64,000 nucleotides of DNA from assembly GCA_031292015.1 (NCBI GenBank), contig JARLHY010000032.1, positions 19,786-83,785 of the forward strand, in the 5' to 3' direction. Below the pieces are notes generated by a model. That model worked only from the letters and a program-made list of their open reading frames with translations. It ran no database searches and was not told where the DNA came from. This DNA comes from Negativicutes bacterium. Lineage in GTDB: Bacteria > Bacillota_C > Negativicutes > Sporomusales_B > JARLHX01. The translations under genes were made by a program, and so were the position numbers. Shown one piece after another: positions 24,890 to 34,091 of the stretch; the stretch's first letter is position 1; every line of letters begins with the position of its first letter.

Positions 24890-27800
24890 GGCTGCCCTCC
24901 AACCGGTTCTTTCCTGCGGCGGTGCAGCTTTTCCGTCAGCCGCTCAATCACAACAAATAGAACCGGAATAAGAAAAATCCCTACGCCTGTGGCCAAGAGC
25001 ATTCCTCCTACCACTGTCGTTCCCATGGTATTTCTCGCCCCAGCTCCAGCGCCGGAAGCATATGCCAGGGGCAGGCAACCAATAATAAAGGCCAACGAGG
25101 TCATTAATATAGGCCGCAGGCGGAGCTTGGCCGCCTCAATCGCAGCTTGTACAGGGTTCATACCTCTATCAACCCGAATTTTCGCAAACTCGACGATCAG
25201 AATTGCATTTTTTGCTGCCAGGCCAATCAGCATCACCAGCCCGATCTGCATATAGATGCTGTTCTCAAGATTCCGGGCGCACTGGAAGAGGAAAGCGCCG
25301 AATATCCCGACAGGCACGCAGAAGATGACCGCAAGGGGAATACTCCAGCTCTCATACAGCGCCGCCAGGCAGAGAAACACGAAGAACAATGCCATCCCGA
25401 ACACGATTGGCGTCCTGCTGCCGGATAGTTTCTCTTCCCTGCTCTGGCCCGACCATTCGTATCCAAAACCACTTGGCAGGGTCTGGGCGGCGACCTCCTC
25501 CAAGGCTGTCATGGCCTGCCCGGAACTGTAGCCTTGCGACGGGCTTCCGTTAAACTGGACCGCCCGACTGCCGTTGAACCGGGTGAGTACGGTGGGGGCG
25601 TTTACCGGTTCCGCTTTGACTAGGGTGTTCAGCGGCACCATCGTACCGTTGGCGCTTTTCAGGAAGAAAAATCGCATGGCTTCCGCATCGCTTCGATACT
25701 GGGGAGAAGCCTGGAGGATCACTTTGTAGGTGCGGCCGAACCGGTTGAAGTCGTTGACCTGCAGTCCGCCGAGGAAGGCCTGCAGCGCGTTGGAAACGTC
25801 GCTGACGGAGACTCCTAGTTTTTCGGCCTTTTCCCGGTCCAGCTTGAACTCATAGCCGGGGGTATCGACCGAGAAGGTAGTGGAAATCGCCCCGATTTCC
25901 GACCGTTTTTTCGCGGCGGCCAGAAACTCCTTGGAGACCCGGTCGATCTCATCGATGCTTGCGCCGGTACGGTCTTCCAGCATGAAGGTAAAACCGCCGA
26001 CCATCCCGAGTCCGGGCAGGGATGGAGGATTGAGCGCTATCACCGTTGCCTCCGGTAAATGTGCGCCGGACATCAGCACATTCATAACCTGGCTTTGTAT
26101 CTGCAGCTCGGGGCCTCTTCGCTCGGCCCAAGGTTTTAGATTAGTGAATATCGCCGCGGCGTTTGACTTGGTGCCTCCACCCATAAGATCGAAGCCCGAC
26201 ACCGCCATCGTCATGTTGACACCCGGGTGGGACCTGATTTCTTCCGCCACCTTGTGGACGACGGCGTTGCTGCGGTCCAAAGTGGCTGCCTCCGGCAGGT
26301 TGACGGCGGTAATGAAATAACCCTGGTCTTCCGACGGAACAAAGGAAGATGGTACAACTCGGTATAAACCTCCGGCCAGAATCAGAAGGACACCCAGCAG
26401 CGCCATCCAGAGCTTCGCTTTATGGATCGCGCCGGTCAGCCCAGAGCCGTATCGTTCTATCGTCCGTTCAAACCACTGATTAAAGCGTTCAAAAAACTTT
26501 CCGACGTTACCCTGATGCGCTTGGGGACTGTAAGGCTTAAGCAGAAGGGCGCAGAGCGCCGGAGTCAGCGACAGGGCCACGATCGCCGACAAGGCCATCG
26601 ATACTGCAATGGTCAGAGCGAACTGCTTGTACAAAATGCCCATGGTTCCGCCGAAAAAGGCCACGGGAAGGAAGACCGACGCCAGGACAAAAGCGATGGC
26701 AATAACCGGGCCCGACACTTCGCTCATCGCTCTGCTGGTGGCGTCATGGGGACTGAGGCCGTTGTAGCGCATATGATGTTCCACCGCCTCGATGACGACG
26801 ATGGCGTCGTCAACCACCAGTCCGATGGCTAGGACCATTGCGAACAAGGTCAGGGTATTGATGGAGAAACCCAAGGCCCAGAAAGCACCGAAGGTCCCGA
26901 TGAGCGAAACTGGGATAGCCAGTATCGGGATAAGCGTTGCCCGCCAGCTCTGCAAAAAAATGAATACAACCAGCAATACAAGCCCGAGGGCCTCGGCCAG
27001 GGTCTTGCAGACCTCCAGCATCGACTCCCGCACATATTCGGTGTTGTCCACCGGGATTTTGTATTCCATATCGGCGGGAAACCGGGTCGCTGCGTCGGCA
27101 ATCACTTTGCGGACGTTCGAGATGGTCTGTAGGGCGTTGGCGTCGCTGCTTAGCTGGATCGCAAATCCCACCGTCGGCATTCCGTTCAGTTCACTGCCGA
27201 AGGAATAGTCCTTGCTGCCGAGTTCCACCGTGGCGATATCCTTGATGCGGACGAAAGAACCGTCGGATTGGGAACGGACGATGATACTTTCGAAATCTTC
27301 TTTTTCCGTCAGACGGCCCTGCATCCGGGTGCTATACTGAAACTGCTGCGTGGGGGCGGACGGAGACTGTCCCAGCGCGCCGGACGGGACCTGAATGTTC
27401 TGTTTGCTGATGGCATTCGACACGTCGGTGGTGGTGATGCCGAGCCGGGCCATCTTGTCCGGTTGCAGCCAAATCCTCATGGCGTAGTCCGAGCCGAATT
27501 CCATGACATTGCCGACGCCCTTGACTCTTTTGATGTCGTCAAGGAGGTATATGCTGCCGTAATTTTTTAGAAAAATTGAGTCATAGGTGCCGTTGGGGGA
27601 GGTCAGGGCGATGATCATCGCCATATCCTGGGTGGACTTTCGGGTTGTCACCCCGGCCGTCTGGACATCGGTCGGCAGCGAAGGATTGGCCTGCGACACC
27701 CGGTTCTGGGCCTGAACCGCGGCGATGTCTGCATCCTTTCCTGATTCAAACTGAATGCTCAAAGAATACGAGCCGTTATCTGAGCTTGTTGAGGACATGG

Positions 27801-28029
27801 ATACCATATCTTCCACGCCATTCATCTGTTGCTCAATGATCTGGGCGACCGTCTGATCGACCACTTCGGCATTTGCTCCCATGTACGAGGTACTAACACC
27901 GATGGTCGGCGGCGAAATTTGCGGATACTGGGCAATAGGCAGATTAAACGCCGATATCAAGCCAACCACTGTTATGACGATTGACAATACGATCGCAAAG
28001 ATCGGGCGTTCGATGAAAAATTTTGCCAC
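24868..28029 (-). CDS. RND multidrug efflux permease (AcrB/HAE1 type), system 1
   Basis: 1053 residues from GTG 28029 (AGGGGGAAA upstream), full length for HAE1 pumps. N-terminal MAKFFIERPIFAIVLSI, TM4 with the proton-relay pair in GLVVDDAIVVIEAVEHH, two large periplasmic loops with porter motifs, and the usual duplicated 2 x 6 membrane layout ending in the GGMLLATGVGIFLIPVLF helix. The trimer takes drugs, detergents or solvents from the periplasm or membrane and drives them through the TolC-like duct using the proton gradient. It follows the adaptor gene by 19 bp. Regulation is probably by the divergent MarR protein. Confidence 0.96.
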   Translation of the reverse strand: MAKFFIERPIFAIVLSIVITVVGLISAFNLPIAQYPQISPPTIGVSTSYMGANAEVVDQTVAQIIEQQMNGVEDMVSMSSTSSDNGSYSLSIQFESGKDADIAAVQAQNRVSQANPSLPTDVQTAGVTTRKSTQDMAMIIALTSPNGTYDSIFLKNYGSIYLLDDIKRVKGVGNVMEFGSDYAMRIWLQPDKMARLGITTTDVSNAISKQNIQVPSGALGQSPSAPTQQFQYSTRMQGRLTEKEDFESIIVRSQSDGSFVRIKDIATVELGSKDYSFGSELNGMPTVGFAIQLSSDANALQTISNVRKVIADAATRFPADMEYKIPVDNTEYVRESMLEVCKTLAEALGLVLLVVFIFLQSWRATLIPILAIPVSLIGTFGAFWALGFSINTLTLFAMVLAIGLVVDDAIVVIEAVEHHMRYNGLSPHDATSRAMSEVSGPVIAIAFVLASVFLPVAFFGGTMGILYKQFALTIAVSMALSAIVALSLTPALCALLLKPYSPQAHQGNVGKFFERFNQWFERTIERYGSGLTGAIHKAKLWMALLGVLLILAGGLYRVVPSSFVPSEDQGYFITAVNLPEAATLDRSNAVVHKVAEEIRSHPGVNMTMAVSGFDLMGGGTKSNAAAIFTNLKPWAERRGPELQIQSQVMNVLMSGAHLPEATVIALNPPSLPGLGMVGGFTFMLEDRTGASIDEIDRVSKEFLAAAKKRSEIGAISTTFSVDTPGYEFKLDREKAEKLGVSVSDVSNALQAFLGGLQVNDFNRFGRTYKVILQASPQYRSDAEAMRFFFLKSANGTMVPLNTLVKAEPVNAPTVLTRFNGSRAVQFNGSPSQGYSSGQAMTALEEVAAQTLPSGFGYEWSGQSREEKLSGSRTPIVFGMALFFVFLCLAALYESWSIPLAVIFCVPVGIFGAFLFQCARNLENSIYMQIGLVMLIGLAAKNAILIVEFAKIRVDRGMNPVQAAIEAAKLRLRPILMTSLAFIIGCLPLAYASGAGAGARNTMGTTVVGGMLLATGVGIFLIPVLFVVIERLTEKLHRRRKEPVGGQPWIDPTL

Positions 28030-28048
28030 GTAAATTTCCCCCTACCGT

Positions 28049-29191
28049 CTATTGGGACAATTGAGCTTCGTTTCGGTCCATCATGCTTACTTTTAATGAC
28101 GATCCCGGCTGGGCCTTAGCAAAGCCTTCGACTACCACCCGTTCGGCGGTGATCAGGCCATCCTCCACGATCCACATGTCACCGACACGGGGGCCCATAG
28201 TGACCGGCCGCGATACCGCCTTGTCGCCTTCGCCGACAACCGTCACAAAGGTCTTGCCCAGAAGCTGCTGTACCGCCCGCTGCGGTATCAGAAGCGCCCC
28301 CCTGCGAACCCCGCCTTGCACCTGGACCCTGGCGAACATGCCTGGGATGAGTAGTTTTTGCGGATTTTCGAATGCCGCCTTGATTGTCAGAGTACCGGTA
28401 TCAGTTGCCAGTCCCCGGTCTACCTGCTCAATATGCCCTGAAAGCGGGTATTGCGACCCGTCGCTGAGAAGCAGCTTAAGACTGTTGCCCCAGTCGGCCG
28501 GCAAGGAACCGTCGCCCGCCTGACTGAACTTGAGGTATTCGTTTTCGCTCATGCTGAATTGAACAAATATCGGGTCGACAGAGGACATGGTGGCCAGCGT
28601 TGTCGAGCCTGCTGCAACATAATTTCCTACACTGAGATCACTCATATCGATACGTCCGCTGAACGGAGCGACGATCAGGGTATCGCTAAGGTCGTCGGCC
28701 GCCTGTTGCACTTTGGCGCGATAGGCGTTAGCGGCGGCAGCGTTTTGCCTTTCGGTTGACAACTGCGTATCCACCGTTTGCTGAGCTATGGCGTTCTGCG
28801 ACGCGAGCTTTTGATATCGCAGTGAATCAAGATGGGAATTGCTGAGCTGCGCCTCGGACTGGGCCAACTGAGCTTGCGCGTTCAGTAAGGAGGCCTCGTA
28901 CTGGCGACGATCGATCTGGAAGAGCGCCTGGCCCGCGCTGACCGAGGCGCCGCCGGTCACCATTTTCGCAACAATGTTGCCGGAAACGTTGGAGCGGATT
29001 TGTACTTCATTTTGGGCTTTTACCTGCCCTACATATTCGTAGGTAATGGGTGTATCCCGTTGGATGACCTGCATGGCGCTGACCTCGACCGCCTGCGGCG
29101 CCTGGGTCTTTGGCTGACCTCCGCAACCGGCAAGCAGCAGTGCAGCCGACATCAGCATGAAGCTTCCGACCTTCTTAAATCTGGTGTTCAA
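28049..29191 (-). CDS. Periplasmic adaptor (membrane fusion protein) lipoprotein, RND system 1
   Basis: 380 residues from TTG 29191, chosen because AGGAGG is 8 nt upstream; a TTG two codons earlier is too close. Lipoprotein signal with lipobox LLLAGC, so it is anchored in the inner membrane. Then the AcrA plan: beta-barrel and lipoyl half-motifs (VRSNVSGNIVAKMV... and DTLIVAPFSGRIDMSDLSVG) around a helical hairpin, and the membrane-proximal C-terminal part. It joins the RND pump to the TolC-like channel. First gene of the minus-strand efflux operon; the promoter must lie in 29192-29384. Confidence 0.95.
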   Translation of the reverse strand: MNTRFKKVGSFMLMSAALLLAGCGGQPKTQAPQAVEVSAMQVIQRDTPITYEYVGQVKAQNEVQIRSNVSGNIVAKMVTGGASVSAGQALFQIDRRQYEASLLNAQAQLAQSEAQLSNSHLDSLRYQKLASQNAIAQQTVDTQLSTERQNAAAANAYRAKVQQAADDLSDTLIVAPFSGRIDMSDLSVGNYVAAGSTTLATMSSVDPIFVQFSMSENEYLKFSQAGDGSLPADWGNSLKLLLSDGSQYPLSGHIEQVDRGLATDTGTLTIKAAFENPQKLLIPGMFARVQVQGGVRRGALLIPQRAVQQLLGKTFVTVVGEGDKAVSRPVTMGPRVGDMWIVEDGLITAERVVVEGFAKAQPGSSLKVSMMDRNEAQLSQ

Positions 29192-29272
29192 TTGCAATTC
29201 CTCCTGGATGATAATGATTAGGCTGTATTCTCGACTTGGCGCTTCCTTTATGCTACACTATTCTCAGATAGA

Positions 29273-29286
29273 AATTATTAATAATT
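29273..29286. promoter_or_regulatory. Candidate MarR operator between divergent efflux and marR-type genes
   Basis: AATTATTAATAATT is a perfect 14-bp palindrome in the 190-bp divergent region. MarR proteins bind AT-rich palindromes of about this size in such places. Other AT-rich near-palindromes lie toward 29330, so the exact site is uncertain. Confidence 0.4.
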
Positions 29287-29384
29287 AAACATAATATAGA
29301 TATATTAATAGTGTACTTTTGTTAACTATATATAACTGTACATGTATTTAACAACAATGTCAAGATAAACAGGGGGGAAGTCTT

Positions 29385-29828
29385 GTGGCTGACAAAAATA
29401 GTGCTAAAGTTGCCGAGCAACTGCTACACCTGATGTTTCTTGTTCATAAAAAAATGATGAGGCCCGTTATTCAGCAATCAGATTTGGACCTTAGTCCTCT
29501 TCAGGTTCACGTCCTGGATACGCTCGGAGAAGAGAAAGCTGCCACAATGACGGTGTTGGCCAATGAGGTCAAAATGCCAAAAACGCAGATGACCCGCATC
29601 GTCGACAAATTAGTATCTATGGGCCTTGTCGGACGGGAGTATGACCCATCTGACCGGCGAATCGTAAAAATAAGCCTTACCGACGCCGGATTGGTACAGC
29701 TAAGTCACATTAAAGACGAGGCCATCCAAAAAGTTGGCGACAAGCTAGCGGTACTGGACGGGCAGATGTTGTCGGATTTGAGCGCTGCCGCAACTGTAAT
29801 GGGCGAAATTGTAAAACGATTGCCATGA
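29385..29828 (+). CDS. MarR-family transcriptional regulator
   Basis: 147 residues from GTG 29385 with GGGGGGAAG upstream. Winged-helix core: helices around 35-75, recognition helix MPKTQMTRIVDKLVSMGLV, and the wing EYDPSDRRIVKISLT with the family's D-x-R signature. MarR dimers usually repress a divergent drug-efflux operon and let go when they bind a phenolic or similar ligand. The divergent RND/MATE/TolC cluster is the obvious target, together with its own gene (inference from position). It ends with a strong terminator. Confidence 0.93.
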   Translation: MADKNSAKVAEQLLHLMFLVHKKMMRPVIQQSDLDLSPLQVHVLDTLGEEKAATMTVLANEVKMPKTQMTRIVDKLVSMGLVGREYDPSDRRIVKISLTDAGLVQLSHIKDEAIQKVGDKLAVLDGQMLSDLSAAATVMGEIVKRLP

Positions 29829-29889
29829 CAGAAGGATGGACCGGCATTGCTAGGCTTAGCGCAAAGAAGATCAACCTGATAGATAATGA

Positions 29890-29925
29890 AAAAGGCTTCT
29901 ATCTGGCAACAGATAGAAGCCTTTT
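29890..29925 (+). terminator. Terminator after the MarR gene
   Basis: AAAAGGCTTCTATCTG and its exact complement form a 16-bp stem with a 4-nt loop; T-tract at the end. Confidence 0.88.
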
Positions 29926-30201
29926 CAGTCGATTCCTTGGTTTATTGGTTGGGAGAAGGTGAAAACTTAAACAGTCGACCTTGGTATTTCGCAATAATAG
30001 AGGCCGCCGTTTTCTTTTTTGAGCTTTAAACGCCCCTCCACACATCCCTGGGTTAGGCTGTCCACGTCCTGCGGACAAGACAAAATGTTTTTTTAAAAAT
30101 GATAAATGTTTTTATTTTACACCTGTATAACCGGCTCGATGTACGTGGAGCATGTAGTAAAAAGTGGATGCGAAAAAGACGTCAGGGCCAAGATATTTCC
30201 T
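29926..30201. other. Intergenic region upstream of the PTS operon
   Basis: About 275 bp without a credible gene or repeat. The control elements of the PTS operon follow it. Confidence 0.4.
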
Positions 30202-30242
30202 AAAGTAAGATGTGTAGCGACAATTGCTACACATCTTACTTT
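30202..30242 (+). promoter_or_regulatory. 17-bp perfect inverted repeat upstream of the PTS promoter (activator site or terminator)
   Basis: AAAGTAAGATGTGTAGC and its exact complement flank a 7-nt spacer. It ends in a run of T, like a terminator, but no plus-strand gene lies between the MarR terminator and here. Its centre is 72 bp upstream of the -24 box of the PTS operon, a typical place for the enhancer of a LevR-type activator, and such an activator is encoded in the operon. I favour an activator site; the two roles are not exclusive. Confidence 0.5.
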
Positions 30243-30293
30243 TTTTATCGGATAACGGCCAGATAGCCGCATGGCGCAGGGCTGAAAGTGTAG

Positions 30294-30309
30294 TGGCACA
30301 CCCTTTGCA
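30294..30309 (+). promoter_or_regulatory. Sigma-54 (-24/-12) promoter of the PTS operon
   Basis: TGGCAC-N5-TTGCA fits the sigma-54 consensus at every key position. Transcription would start near 30320, just upstream of the Shine-Dalgarno of the EIIA gene. Confidence 0.88.
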
Positions 30310-30356
30310 AGATAAGAAAGCGTAGATAATTTAGAATATTCGGCAAAGGAGGTGGT

Positions 30357-30791
30357 GTGGAAGTGAGCGACGGTAAGGGAGTAGCCGGCGTAGTTCCCGG
30401 CATCCTCGTTCTGACGCATGGGCGCGCCGGGGAAGAGCTGATACGGAGTGCCGAAATGATTATTGGCCCGGTGGAAGGAATGAGCGCACTAGCGTTAATG
30501 CCTGGGATGGCACCAGAGGAGTTTATGGCCGATGTTGTTCAGATTTTGCAATCCATGCCTGATGGAACCCTGCTTATTAGTGACTTATTCGGCGGCACGC
30601 CGGCCAATGTTTCGGCAGCTGTATCATGCACCAGGAATATCTGTGCGGTTTCAGGCCTGAGTCTTAACATGCTTATTGAAGCAGCAACTGCCCGGAACAG
30701 TTTGAAAGGTGAAAAATTGGCTGAGGCGGTTGTTTCAGCAGGCAGAGATGGGTGTCAAAACATTTTGGCGGCTCTGCGTGACATGGACTGA
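30357..30791 (+). CDS. PTS mannose-family EIIA component
   Basis: 144 residues. GTG 30357 is used; GTG 30363 is also possible (AAAGGAGG lies 4 and 10 nt upstream respectively). EIIA-Man fold with the phosphorylated His21 in LTHGRAGEEL and the SDLFGGTPAN motif. It takes phosphate from HPr and hands it to EIIB at the inner face of the membrane. First gene of a IIA-IIB-IIC-IID set with 30 bp or less between genes. Here IIA and IIB are separate proteins, whereas E. coli ManX joins them. Confidence 0.93.
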   Translation: MEVSDGKGVAGVVPGILVLTHGRAGEELIRSAEMIIGPVEGMSALALMPGMAPEEFMADVVQILQSMPDGTLLISDLFGGTPANVSAAVSCTRNICAVSGLSLNMLIEAATARNSLKGEKLAEAVVSAGRDGCQNILAALRDMD

Positions 30792-30821
30792 CAACAAAAT
30801 TAACGTTGGGGGGGAAGGCTG

Positions 30822-31310
30822 ATGGCCAATATAGTGCTTACCAGGATTGACAGCCGGCTGATTCACGGGCAGGTCATTACGAAGTGGATGAAGCAGACCA
30901 ATGCCAGTCATATTCTGATTATTGACGACACGCTATCAAAGGATCCGTTTATGGGGAAGGTTTACAAAATGGCTGCGCCCCCAGGTTGCCAAGTCTATAT
31001 AAAGTCGGTCGACGAAGGCGTCACAGCCTTAATAAACAGCGAGAATCCGGCCAGGCTGCTGATCCTGTTTAAAGATGTTGCGACAACCAAGCGGTGCTGG
31101 CAGGCCGGACTGCCGCTGAGGCAGCTGCAGGTAGGGGGATTGATCGGGGCTCCTGGCCGAAAAGTAGTTTTCCAAAGTGTCACTTTAATTAAAAGTGAAG
31201 CAGATGATTTGTTGGAAATGCAAAAGGGCGGGGTTGAAGTAATATTCCAAACAGTACCGGAGGATAAACCCGGAAAGCTGACTGATGTTTTGCAGAATGT
31301 GAAATTTTAG
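30822..31310 (+). CDS. PTS mannose/fructose/sorbose-family EIIB component
   Basis: 162 residues, usual length. The phosphorylation site is His15 in RIDSRLIHGQV, the hallmark of this family. The cytoplasmic protein passes phosphate from EIIA to the sugar bound by the IIC/IID membrane complex. A 12-bp gap to the IIC gene. The sugar cannot be deduced. Confidence 0.95.
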   Translation: MANIVLTRIDSRLIHGQVITKWMKQTNASHILIIDDTLSKDPFMGKVYKMAAPPGCQVYIKSVDEGVTALINSENPARLLILFKDVATTKRCWQAGLPLRQLQVGGLIGAPGRKVVFQSVTLIKSEADDLLEMQKGGVEVIFQTVPEDKPGKLTDVLQNVKF

Positions 31311-31322
31311 GGAGGGAAAAAA

Positions 31323-32084
31323 ATGAGTAGTGATGTTTTACAGGCCATATTGCTGGGGCTTTTATATTGGTTTGCCTGGAGTAAAATCGGTTATTCCTTT
31401 CAGCACTTTATGCGGCAGCCGATTACCTTATCAATACCCATCGGCATCATAATGGGGAATTTACATGATGCCGTGATTATTGGCGCGACCATGGAACTGC
31501 TTTATATGGGCATTATCGCGCCAGGGGCGAATATCCCGGCTGACGAAGGTCTGGCTGCCTGCGTGGCTATCCCGATAGCGCTAAAAACGCATATGACGCC
31601 GGAGATGGCGGTGGCGCTTGCCGTTCCGTTAGGGGTAATGGGAATATTTATAGATCAGGTGCGCAGGACGTTAAATGCCTTCTTTGTTCATCTGGCTGAT
31701 AAATATGCGGAAGATGCCAATACCGCGGGCATTTACCGCTGTGCTGGGTTATGGCCGTTATTACTTCAGCTGCCGCTGCGGGTTGCCCCGGTTTTCCTGG
31801 CGGCCCTGTACGGCGCTGACGCTGTCAGCTCGTTTATGAAGATCGTACCGAGATGGATAATCCATGGGGTTGAAATAACCGGAGGAGTGCTGCCGGGCCT
31901 CGGATTTGCGCTGACAATCATGGTGATCGGGCGGCGCAGTCTTTTGCCGTATTTTCTGATCGGCTTTTTTCTCGTCAAATACGCCAGCATTAATATCATG
32001 TCTGCGGCGATATTCGGAACCTGTGTTGCATTTCTTCACGTCCATCTCCAGGGGAAAAACAATAAAGGAGGCGACCTGTTCTAA
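31323..32084 (+). CDS. PTS mannose/sorbose-family EIIC component
   Basis: 253 residues with several membrane segments. Family marks include the early GIIMGNLHDAVIIGATMELLYMG-type stretch (31440-31510) and GANIPADEGLAA. It forms the sugar channel with EIID. Its stop codon overlaps the EIID start (TAATG), so the two are translationally coupled. Confidence 0.94.
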   Translation: MSSDVLQAILLGLLYWFAWSKIGYSFQHFMRQPITLSIPIGIIMGNLHDAVIIGATMELLYMGIIAPGANIPADEGLAACVAIPIALKTHMTPEMAVALAVPLGVMGIFIDQVRRTLNAFFVHLADKYAEDANTAGIYRCAGLWPLLLQLPLRVAPVFLAALYGADAVSSFMKIVPRWIIHGVEITGGVLPGLGFALTIMVIGRRSLLPYFLIGFFLVKYASINIMSAAIFGTCVAFLHVHLQGKNNKGGDLF

Positions 32085-32956
32085 TGCTGCCAGATAATGA
32101 CCGTCAAACAGTGGAGGCGACGTTAAGCGGAACTGCGGACAGTCGTCCGGAGCCAATAACCAAAGCCGATCTGCGCAAATCCTGGTTTCTGTGGTACATT
32201 TTCGCGGAAATGTCCAATTCTTTCGAACGCTTGCAGACGCTGGCCTTCTGCGCATGTATGATCCCGATACTGAAAAAATTGTATAAAACGAAAGAAGCGT
32301 TAAGCGCGGCTCTAACCCGGCATTTGATTTTTTTCAATACGGAAGGGGATTGGGGTGTCCCGATTCATGGCGTGACGATCGCCATGGAGGAGCAGAAAGC
32401 GAACGGGGCGGATGTTCCCGATGAAGCCATCAACGGTATCAAGACAGGCTTGATGGGGCCGTTTGCCGGAATTGGCGACACTCTCGATTATGGGACAATA
32501 AAGCCGATCGTTCTCGGTCTTTGTATTCCGCTGGCTATTACCGGCAGTATCATGGGGGCTGCTTTGCCGATTATCCTGTTTGTGGCCATCACCTGCTGTA
32601 TCAGTTATAGTCTTTGGATGCGGGGCTACAGCATGGGGCGGGAGTCCATCATGAATATTCTGGAAGGTGGCTGGATACAGGAGCTGATCACTGGGGCCGG
32701 CGTTTTGGGCATGTTTATGATGGGCGTTTTATCGGCGTCTTTTGTCAAGCTGTCAACACCGCTGAAAATACCGCTTCCCGGATCAGATCCATTAGCGATT
32801 CAGGCGATCATCGACAAAATTGTTCCCGGATTGCTGCCTCTGATTGTGGTATTTGGCATTTATGCCTATCTGGTAACAAAGGGTCCCCACTTTGTCAGGA
32901 TACTGGTCATATTGTTGTCGATAAGCATAATATCAGCGCTGCTTGGGGTTTTCTAG
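32084..32956 (+). CDS. PTS mannose-family EIID component
   Basis: 290 residues. Typical markers: KADLRKSWFLWYIFAEMSN near the N-terminus, FFNTEGDWGVPIHGVTIAME, and GLMGPFAGIGDTLDYGT. The C-terminal part has the membrane helices. With EIIC it carries the sugar across the inner membrane with phosphorylation. Closest homologues outside this family are not expected. Confidence 0.95.
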   Translation: MLPDNDRQTVEATLSGTADSRPEPITKADLRKSWFLWYIFAEMSNSFERLQTLAFCACMIPILKKLYKTKEALSAALTRHLIFFNTEGDWGVPIHGVTIAMEEQKANGADVPDEAINGIKTGLMGPFAGIGDTLDYGTIKPIVLGLCIPLAITGSIMGAALPIILFVAITCCISYSLWMRGYSMGRESIMNILEGGWIQELITGAGVLGMFMMGVLSASFVKLSTPLKIPLPGSDPLAIQAIIDKIVPGLLPLIVVFGIYAYLVTKGPHFVRILVILLSISIISALLGVF

Positions 32957-33009
32957 GATGAATTCCGGCAGTGAATTTTTACAGATTGCATGAAGGGGAG
33001 GAGATTAAC

Positions 33010-34062
33010 ATGGCAAAGATGCTGGTTGGAGTAATGGAAGATTTTCACCGGATGGCTCTGCGGGAAATGGATATCCCGGCCGTTGGCGACAAGGATGTCT
33101 TGGTAAAAATTCATCAATGCAATATTTGTACCACCGACTGGCAGACCTGGGCGGGATTGAGAAAATCTCAGGGCCGGGCGTTCCCTTGGGCTCCCGGCCA
33201 CGAAATGGCAGGCGATGTTGTTGAAGTGGGCCAATCCGTCCGACCGGATATTAAAGCCGGAATGAGGGTTGGATTCTCAACGCAGGGCACCCGCGGCTGC
33301 GGGGCGTGTGTCTATTGCCGGAATGCGCATCCAAGCAGGTGTATGAATAAACCCAGGGAATTGTCCTTTGAAGGTGTGGCTGGATCTTTTGGCATGTCGC
33401 AATATATGGTTTATGCGGCTGAGCGGGTTTATCGGCTGGATGACCGTTTGCCTTATGAGCAGGGGGGATATCTGGAACCGGTGGCCACCGCCGTGCATGG
33501 CGCCAGAAGACTGCGAGTCAGGCCGGGCGACAGGGTGCTGGTTATTGGGGCCGGTAATTTAGGCCTGGTCAACGCTCAGGTGGCCAGGGTGTATGGAGCC
33601 GATGTTTTAGTCAGCGAGATCAATCCGGATCGGCTGGTATTGGCTCAAAAACTGGGGTTTGCAACAGTTAACCCGGAATTGCCGGATTTCGACCGGTTTA
33701 TCAGGGAGTCAACCAACGGGCAGGGCATATCTGCGGCCATACTGGCTGTGGGTCATACCAAGGCAAATGAACAGGCGGCGCGGGTTTTGTCGCCCATGGC
33801 CAGGATTTTATTTTTTGCCGCAGGTTATCCTGCGCCGGCGATGAATTTTGATCCCAACAGCATTCATTATAAAGAATATGAGCTTATCGGGACCTTTGGC
33901 TCAGATCCGTCGGATTATGAAATTGCCGCCCGATTACTAAATAATGGCCAGGTCAAAGTCGAAGCGCTGATTTCGCAGAAAGTTCCGTTGGCACAAATCC
34001 AAAAAGCCTTTGAATTTGCTGCCGTGCCAGGGACTTTCCGCGTATCTTTGACGATGTGGTGA
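33010..34062 (+). CDS. Zinc-dependent medium-chain alcohol/polyol dehydrogenase
   Basis: 350 residues from ATG 33010 (GGGGAGGAG upstream). Catalytic zinc ligands are Cys in CNICTTDW and His-Glu in APGHEMAGDV; the structural zinc loop is GCGACVYCRNAHPSRC (C-x2-C-x2-C-x7-C); the Rossmann motif is VIGAGNLGL. Sorbitol-dehydrogenase-like MDR enzymes oxidise polyols or sugar phosphates with NAD. Within this PTS operon it likely oxidises the imported phosphorylated polyol to a keto sugar phosphate, which the aldolase downstream could split after a second phosphorylation (inference). Confidence 0.92.
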   Translation: MAKMLVGVMEDFHRMALREMDIPAVGDKDVLVKIHQCNICTTDWQTWAGLRKSQGRAFPWAPGHEMAGDVVEVGQSVRPDIKAGMRVGFSTQGTRGCGACVYCRNAHPSRCMNKPRELSFEGVAGSFGMSQYMVYAAERVYRLDDRLPYEQGGYLEPVATAVHGARRLRVRPGDRVLVIGAGNLGLVNAQVARVYGADVLVSEINPDRLVLAQKLGFATVNPELPDFDRFIRESTNGQGISAAILAVGHTKANEQAARVLSPMARILFFAAGYPAPAMNFDPNSIHYKEYELIGTFGSDPSDYEIAARLLNNGQVKVEALISQKVPLAQIQKAFEFAAVPGTFRVSLTMW

Positions 34063-34091
34063 TAAGGAATTAAAAAACGGGGGGATTGCAT

